Positions 59,086 to 64,000 of a DNA stretch of 64,000 nucleotides are shown one piece after another (position 1 is the stretch's first letter; every line of letters starts with the position of its first letter). Position numbers and translations under genes: made by a program. The DNA comes from Nocardioides terrae (GTDB taxonomy: Bacteria > Actinomycetota > Actinomycetes > Propionibacteriales > Nocardioidaceae): the NCBI RefSeq assembly GCF_900112345.1, contig NZ_FOLB01000013.1, forward strand, positions 38,831 through 102,830, written 5' to 3'. The notes under the pieces were generated by a model. That model did not search any database. It was not told where the DNA came from and saw only the letters and a list, made by a program, of their open reading frames with translations.

Positions 59086-59379
59086 TCAGACCTCGAACCC
59101 GAGCCGACGGGCGGAGCGCTGGCGCTGCCGCTCGGCACGGAGCCGGCGCAGCCGGCGGACCAGCAGCGGGTCCGCCTCCAGCGCCTCGGGACGGTCGATG
59201 AGGGCGTTGAGGACCTGGTAGTAGCGGGTCGCGGACATGTCGAACTTCTCGCGGACGGCCGTCTCCTTGGCCCCCGCGTACTTCCACCACTGGCGCTCGA
59301 AGTCCAGGATCTCGCGGTCGCGCTCGCTGAGCGCAGCGTGCTGGACCTCGCTCCGCGAGGCGGCGTTCTCCGCAGCCAT
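59086..59379 (-). CDS. DUF3263 protein
   Basis: A 97-residue actinobacterial protein with LSERDREILDFERQWWKYAG, KFDMSATRYYQVLNALID and DPLLVRRLRRLR, the DUF3263 pattern; the middle helix pair resembles a helix-turn-helix, so DNA binding is possible. ATG 59379 has GGGGGA 5-10 nt upstream. TAGAGT (complement of 59428-59433) would start the mRNA near 59421, giving a leader of about 40 nt that contains this SD; the GTG at 59427 is therefore less likely. Confidence 0.92.
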   Translation of the reverse strand: MAAENAASRSEVQHAALSERDREILDFERQWWKYAGAKETAVREKFDMSATRYYQVLNALIDRPEALEADPLLVRRLRRLRAERQRQRSARRLGFEV

Positions 59380-59538
59380 CGGTTCCCCCGTCTCCGCCTG
59401 AGCGTTGCTTGCTCGTCCGTCAGCCACACTCTAGACGAGGAATCACAGGGATGTAGTTCTCTCGCGCGGCGTGCCCTGTCCCCGACCGACCGAGGAGCCT
59501 GCGCGGCGGTCATCGAAGCGCGTGGCTAGGTTGACCAC

Positions 59539-60573
59539 GTGACCACCGAGACCACCGAGACCACCGTCCGCTGGGGCATCCTCGCCACCGGCAAGATCGC
59601 GCACGTCTTCGCCCGGGACCTCGCCGTCACGCCGGGCGCCGAGCTGGTCGCCGTCGGCTCACGCCGTGCTGAGTCGGCCGAGGCGTTCGCCGCCGAGTTC
59701 GGCGGCCGGGCGCACGGGTCCTACGAGGACCTGGTCGCCGACCCCGAGGTCGACGTCGTCTACATCGCGACGCCGCACGCGTTCCACCTCCAGAACGCCC
59801 GCCTGGCCTTCGCGGCCGGCAAGCACGTGCTGTGCGAGAAGCCGCTGACCCTGTCGACCGACGAGGCCGAGGAGATGGTCCGGCTGGCCAGCGAGCACGA
59901 CCGCTTCCTCATGGAGGCGATGTGGTCGGCCTGCCACCCGACGATCGGGGCCCTCCGCCGCCGGCTCGCCGCGGGCGAGTTCGGCACCCCGCGGCACTTC
60001 CACGCCGAGCTCGGCTTCCTGGTCGACGCCGAGCCGGGTGACCGGATGGTCGACCCCGCGTTGGGCGCCTCGGCCCTGCTCGACATGGGCGTCTACCCCC
60101 TCACCGTCGCCCACCTCCTCTTCGGCCCGGCCGAGGCGCTGCACGCCGTCGGCGACACCCAGAGTGCACCGGGCGGCACCTTCGACCGCGACGTCGCCGT
60201 CGTCGGCCGCTATCCCGGCGGTGTCCTCGCCACGATGACCGCGTCGATCACGTCCTGGTCCTCGCGCGCCGCCGCCATCGCCACCGACCGCGGCCGCATC
60301 GACCTCGACGACTTCCACCACCCGACCCGGGCCGTCTTCACGCCGCAGCAGCCGATCGCCGACTGGACGGCGGAGAACGCGGGCGTCGAGCCGGTCGAGA
60401 TCGAGCCCGACGGCCCCCTCATCGGCCGCGGCTACGGCAACGAGATCGCCGAGGTCGGCCGGTGCCTGCGCGCCGGCCTGCGCGAGTCGCCGCTCGTCCC
60501 GCACGAGCAGACGCTTACCCTGCTGCGCCAGATGGACGACGTACGCCGCCAGGTGGGTGTGACCTTCGGCTGA
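59539..60573 (+). CDS. Gfo/Idh/MocA family NAD(P)-dependent oxidoreductase
   Basis: A 344-residue sugar-type dehydrogenase. The Rossmann motif is WGILATGKIAHVFARDL (about 12-28), the conserved EKPLTLSTDEAEEM carries the catalytic Lys (about 100), and the C-terminal alpha/beta domain follows. Relatives act on glucose-fructose, inositol or trans-dihydrodiols; the substrate is not evident. GTG 59539 is 6 nt after TAGGTT (59527-59532), leaderless. It precedes otsA by 53 bp on the same strand. Confidence 0.94.
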   Translation: MTTETTETTVRWGILATGKIAHVFARDLAVTPGAELVAVGSRRAESAEAFAAEFGGRAHGSYEDLVADPEVDVVYIATPHAFHLQNARLAFAAGKHVLCEKPLTLSTDEAEEMVRLASEHDRFLMEAMWSACHPTIGALRRRLAAGEFGTPRHFHAELGFLVDAEPGDRMVDPALGASALLDMGVYPLTVAHLLFGPAEALHAVGDTQSAPGGTFDRDVAVVGRYPGGVLATMTASITSWSSRAAAIATDRGRIDLDDFHHPTRAVFTPQQPIADWTAENAGVEPVEIEPDGPLIGRGYGNEIAEVGRCLRAGLRESPLVPHEQTLTLLRQMDDVRRQVGVTFG

Positions 60574-60626
60574 CCGGGCGTGAACCGGGCGTGAACCGGG
60601 CGGCCGGAGGGTATCGGGGCCCCGCT

Positions 60627-62078
60627 ATGGTCAAGAGCATGAAGGCCGATCTCCACGCCGATCTCGTGGTGGTCGCCAATCGCCTCCCGGTCGATCGGGT
60701 CACGAACCCGGACGGCTCCCAGGGCTGGCGGACGTCGCCGGGCGGTCTCGTCACGGCGATCGAGCCGGTCCTCAACGACAACGACGGCGTCTGGATCGGC
60801 TGGCCCGGCGGCACCGACGAGGCGATGGAGCCGTTCACCGACAACGGGCTCCACCTGGTCCCGCTGTCGATGTCGGAGCAGGAGATCGAGGAGCACTACG
60901 AGGGCTTCTCCAACGCCACCCTGTGGCCGCTCTACCACGACCTCGCGGCCCGGCCGGAGTTCCACCGCGAGTGGTGGGACACCTACCAGCGGGTCAACCG
61001 GCGCTTCGCCGAGAAGGCCGCCGAGGTCGCGGCCGAGGGCGGCACGGTCTGGGTGCACGACTACCAGCTGCAGCTCGTCCCGGCGATGCTGCGCGAGCTG
61101 CGGCCCGACCTCACCATCGGCTTCTACCTGCACATCCCGTTCCCGCCGGGCGAGCTCTTCCAGCAGCTGCCGTGGCGCCGCCAGATCCTCGAAGGACTGC
61201 TGGGTGCCGACCTGGTCGGCTTCCAGCTGGCCGGGGCCGCACAGAACTTCATCCGTCTGGTCCGCCAGCGGGTCGGCCACAAGACCCACCGCGACCTCGT
61301 CTACCTGCCCGACGGTCGCACCGTCCGGGCGACGGCCTTCCCGATCTCGATCGACGCCCGCGGGCTCGACGAGCTGTCCCGCACCGAGTCGGTCGTGAAG
61401 CGGTCCGAGGAGATCCGCGAGGCGCTCGGCAACCCGCGCAAGGTGTTCCTCGGCGTGGACAGGCTCGACTACACCAAGGGCATCTACGCCCGGTTGCGTG
61501 CCTTCGCCGAGGTGATCGCCGACGGCCACTTCGACGTCGACGACGCGGTGTTCGTGCAGGTGGCCGTGCCCAGCCGCGAGCAGGTCGAGACCTACAAGGT
61601 GCTGCGCGACGAGATCGAGCGCCTGGTCGGTCGGATCAACGGCGACCACGGCAAGCTCGGCCAACCCGCGATCCACTACCTGCACTCCTCCTACCCGCGC
61701 GAGGAGATGGCGGCGCTCTACCGGACGGCCGACGTGATGGTCGTGACGCCCTACCGCGACGGCATGAACCTCGTCGCCAAGGAGTACGTCGCCTGCCGCG
61801 CCAACGACGACGGCGCGCTCGTCCTCTCCGAGTTCGCGGGCGCGGCCGACGAGCTGCGGCAGGCCTGGCTGGTCAACCCCTACGACCTCAACGGCATGAA
61901 GCAGGCCCTGCTCGACGCCTACCGGGCCGAGGATCGCGAGCTGGGTCGTCGGATGCGAGCGATGCGCAAGACCATCCGCCAGCACGACGTCGCGGCATGG
62001 GCGGACTCGTTCATGAGCTCCCTCGCCGAGGTGCGCGGCGCGCACCGCAAGACCCTGCAGCCGGCCCGGAAGAGCTGA
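60627..62078 (+). CDS. otsA: Alpha,alpha-trehalose-phosphate synthase
   Basis: GT20 glycosyltransferase joining UDP- or GDP-glucose to glucose 6-phosphate, up to 483 residues. Family blocks are [42 protein letters not shown] and [16 protein letters not shown]. Two starts are possible: ATG 60627, and ATG 60639, which lies 7 nt after TATGGT (60626-60631) and would be leaderless. If the second is right, the -10 box overlaps the first ATG. Product goes to OtsB at 55.5 kb; trehalose serves as osmo- and stress-protectant. Confidence 0.96.
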   Translation: MVKSMKADLHADLVVVANRLPVDRVTNPDGSQGWRTSPGGLVTAIEPVLNDNDGVWIGWPGGTDEAMEPFTDNGLHLVPLSMSEQEIEEHYEGFSNATLWPLYHDLAARPEFHREWWDTYQRVNRRFAEKAAEVAAEGGTVWVHDYQLQLVPAMLRELRPDLTIGFYLHIPFPPGELFQQLPWRRQILEGLLGADLVGFQLAGAAQNFIRLVRQRVGHKTHRDLVYLPDGRTVRATAFPISIDARGLDELSRTESVVKRSEEIREALGNPRKVFLGVDRLDYTKGIYARLRAFAEVIADGHFDVDDAVFVQVAVPSREQVETYKVLRDEIERLVGRINGDHGKLGQPAIHYLHSSYPREEMAALYRTADVMVVTPYRDGMNLVAKEYVACRANDDGALVLSEFAGAADELRQAWLVNPYDLNGMKQALLDAYRAEDRELGRRMRAMRKTIRQHDVAAWADSFMSSLAEVRGAHRKTLQPARKS

Positions 62079-62079
62079 T

Positions 62080-62117
62080 CCCCAGCACTCCGCCGCTCGA
62101 GTAGCGGAGTGCCGGGG
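62080..62117. terminator. Bidirectional terminator otsA/GH1
   Basis: A 9-bp perfect stem GCACTCCGC/GCGGAGTGC (62085-62093 with 62104-62112), extended after one mismatch by CCCC/GGGG, with a 10-nt loop. It lies between convergent otsA and the beta-glucosidase gene. Confidence 0.85.
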
Positions 62118-62164
62118 ACCTCGTGCCGGACCGCGCTGACAACGGGGCGCGGCCCGACACGACC

Positions 62165-63634
62165 TCAGACGTCGCGCGGCTGGAGGCGGCCGGTCGCGGC
62201 GACGTCGGCATACCAGCGGGCGCTGGCCTTGGGGGTGCGGACCTGGGTGTCGTAGTCGACGTGGACGATCCCGAACCGCTGGCGGTAGCCGTAGGCCCAC
62301 TCGTAGTTGTCGAGCAGCGACCACGCGAAGTAGCCGCGGACGTCGACGCCCTGCTCCATCGCGGCGTGGACGGCGCGCAGGTGCAGGTCGACGAAGGTCA
62401 GCCGGTCCTGGTCGTCGACGGTCCCGTCGGGGCCCACGACGTCGTCGTAGGCCGCACCGTTCTCCGTGATGTAGACCGGCGGGACGGCGTACTCCTCCTT
62501 GAGGCGGACGAGGAGGCGGGTGAGGCCGTCGGGCTGCACCTCCCAGTCCATCCCGGTCACCGGGTAGCCGCGCCGCGGGAAGCTGACGTCCTCGCAGCCC
62601 GGGAACGGCGTCGACGTCGACCGCGAGGCGTGCACGATCCGGCTGCCCAGCAGGTCCTCGCGCGGGACGCCGGATGCGCCGTCGCCGTGGTAGTAGTTCA
62701 CGCCGAGCACGTCGACCGGGGCGCCGATCAGGTCGAGGTCGCCGTCCTTGACCGCGTCGTGCCAGGGGCGGCCGGCGAAGAGCGTGCCCTCGGTGTCGGC
62801 GTAGAGCTCGTCGCGGTAGCGGCCCTTGAAGATCGGGTCGAGGAAGACGCCGTTCCAGAAGGAGTCGATGCGGCGGGCCGCGTCGACGTCGCGGGGCTCG
62901 GCCGGGTCGAAGGGGTCGGCCACGGTGAGGTTGAGCGTGATCCCGAGCCCGTCCTGGCCACGCTTGCGCAGCTCGTCGACGACGAGCCCGTGGCCGAGCA
63001 TGAGGTGGTGGGCGGCGACGATGCCCGCGACGCCCTCCTGCCGGCCCGGCGCGTGCTGGCCGCCGGTGTAGCCGAGGAAGGCCGAGCACCACGGCTCGTT
63101 GAGGGTGGTCCAGTAGGGCACCCGGTCACCGAGGGCGTCGTGGAGCGAGAGGGCGTACTCCGCGAACCGGTAGGCGGTGTCGCGGTTGGTCCAGCCGCCC
63201 GCGTCCTCGAGGGTCTGCGGCAGGTCCCAGTGGTAGAGCGTGACCCAGGGGGTGACGTCGGCACCGAGGAGCTCGTCGACCAGTCGCGAGTAGAAGTCGA
63301 CGCCGGCGGCGTTGACCGGGCCGGCGTCCGGACGGACCCGCGGCCAGGCGGCGGAGAACCGGTAGGCACGCAGGTTGAGGCTCTTCATCAGCGCGACGTC
63401 GGCGGGCATCCGGTGGTAGTGGTCGCACGCGACGTCACCGGTGTCGCCGTCGAGGACGGCGCCCGGCACCCGGGAGAAGGTGTCCCAGATCGAGGCGGTA
63501 CGGCCGTCCTCGCCGGCAGCGCCCTCGATCTGGTAGGCCGCGGTGGCGGCGCCCCAGAGGAAGTCGGCGGGGAACTCGAGCGACGCAGTGGGGTCGACGC
63601 CGAGTGCTGGGACGGTTGCGGAAGGGGAGGTCAT
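62165..63634 (-). CDS. GH1 family beta-glucosidase
   Basis: A 489-residue glycoside hydrolase family 1 enzyme that cleaves beta-linked glucosides. It begins with the GH1 N-terminal signature FPADFLWGAATAAYQIEGA; the acid/base Glu is in TTLNEPWCSAF (about 175) and the nucleophile Glu in VYITENGAAYDD (about 385). No signal peptide, so it is cytoplasmic and probably acts on imported disaccharides. ATG 63634 overlaps the stop of the upstream sugar-permease gene (63631-63634), a coupled uptake-hydrolysis operon. Confidence 0.96.
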   Translation of the reverse strand: MTSPSATVPALGVDPTASLEFPADFLWGAATAAYQIEGAAGEDGRTASIWDTFSRVPGAVLDGDTGDVACDHYHRMPADVALMKSLNLRAYRFSAAWPRVRPDAGPVNAAGVDFYSRLVDELLGADVTPWVTLYHWDLPQTLEDAGGWTNRDTAYRFAEYALSLHDALGDRVPYWTTLNEPWCSAFLGYTGGQHAPGRQEGVAGIVAAHHLMLGHGLVVDELRKRGQDGLGITLNLTVADPFDPAEPRDVDAARRIDSFWNGVFLDPIFKGRYRDELYADTEGTLFAGRPWHDAVKDGDLDLIGAPVDVLGVNYYHGDGASGVPREDLLGSRIVHASRSTSTPFPGCEDVSFPRRGYPVTGMDWEVQPDGLTRLLVRLKEEYAVPPVYITENGAAYDDVVGPDGTVDDQDRLTFVDLHLRAVHAAMEQGVDVRGYFAWSLLDNYEWAYGYRQRFGIVHVDYDTQVRTPKASARWYADVAATGRLQPRDV

Positions 63635-64000
63635 CCCTTGACGGCTCCTTGCATGATGCCGGCCACGAGCTGGCGACCGGTGAGGACGAACAGGATGAGC
63701 AGGGGGATCGTGGCCAGTGTGGTCCCGGCCTGCATGAGAGAGAAGTCGACCGTCTGACCCTGGCCGGCGATCTGGAGCTCCTGCAGGGCGGTCTGCAGGG
63801 TCTGCTTGCTGGGGCTGGACAGCGAGACCAGCGGCCACATGAAGTCGGTCCAGACCTGCATGAAGGTGAACAGCCCCAGGATGGCCATGGCCGGCCGCGC
63901 GGCGGGCACGGCGACGGTCCAGAACGTGCGGATCATCGAGCAGCCGTCCACCCGGGCGGCCTCGATGAGCTCGTCGGGGATGGCGTCGAGGAGGTACTGC
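63631..64000 (-). CDS. Carbohydrate ABC transporter permease (3' part)
   Basis: The gene runs off the window end; only its last 122 codons are present. The cytoplasmic EAA loop is seen as IPDELIEAARVDGCSMIRTF and is followed by hydrophobic helices (MAILGLFTFMQVWTDFMWPL, TLATIPLLILFVLTGRQLV) and the family end GIMQGAVKG. This is a MalG-type permease of a sugar importer. Overlap with the GH1 gene suggests that the imported sugar is a beta-glucoside such as cellobiose; that is inference. Confidence 0.93.
   Translation of the reverse strand, partial: QYLLDAIPDELIEAARVDGCSMIRTFWTVAVPAARPAMAILGLFTFMQVWTDFMWPLVSLSSPSKQTLQTALQELQIAGQGQTVDFSLMQAGTTLATIPLLILFVLTGRQLVAGIMQGAVKG

Overview
The window is chromosomal DNA of a high-GC Gram-positive bacterium, most likely an actinobacterium of the Nocardioidaceae (Nocardioides-like). 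The evidence is the str operon, families largely confined to actinobacteria (DUF2530, DUF3027, DUF3263, LytR_C, the XPB helicase with its helicase-associated partner), a GroEL with a GGM tail behind HrcA (CIRCE) sites, OtsA/OtsB trehalose genes, an ECF42-DGPF module, heavy use of GTG starts, and about twenty promoters in which a TAnnnT -10 box lies only 6-8 nt before the start codon (leaderless transcription). Genus is inference. I see no tRNA, rRNA, insertion sequence, prophage or CRISPR array; the genes look like ordinary vertically inherited chromosome with accessory islands.

Region 1 (1-6.2 kb): tuf, fusA, rpsG and rpsL (reading rpsL to tuf on the minus strand), then an MFS exporter with its MarR repressor under a palindromic operator. 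Region 2 (6.3-25 kb): conserved housekeeping and repair block: DUF2530, methyltransferase, DUF3027, MFS, cold-shock protein, HAD phosphatase, signal peptidase I, FHA protein, helicase-associated/WYL-like protein, crotonase and acyl-CoA dehydrogenase, XPB helicase, short UvrA-like ATPase, SerA, HD hydrolase, MFS, DUF4031. Region 3 (25-31 kb): GntR regulator, AlkB-like dioxygenase behind an SOS-like box, MFS, MMPL exporter and hemerythrin.

Region 4 (31-43.3 kb): a molybdenum hydroxylase system. The structural operon S-L-M-G has the form II active-site motif AYRGAGR, so it is not a proven CO dehydrogenase. A GAF plus SARP-like regulator sits directly upstream. The maturation genes (MoxR ATPase, VWA protein, XdhC, MobA-like nucleotidyltransferase) lie 4-8 kb away. 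Between them are an HxlR regulator, a 56-codon remnant of a dihydrofolate-reductase-like gene, a PPOX flavoprotein and a lipoprotein hydrolase.

Region 5 (43.2-52.4 kb): two back-to-back ECF sigma factor/membrane protein pairs, groEL with two CIRCE elements, an ATP-grasp enzyme, an ArsR-type regulator plus MFS under a 32-bp palindrome, and two DGPF proteins with an ECF42 sigma factor that seems to lack a normal start codon. Region 6 (52.3-64 kb): GNAT, LacI, threonine synthase behind a long SAM riboswitch, OtsB, acyltransferase, LytR_C/DUF3263, a Gfo/Idh oxidoreductase, OtsA, a GH1 beta-glucosidase, and the 3' part of a sugar ABC permease cut by the window edge.
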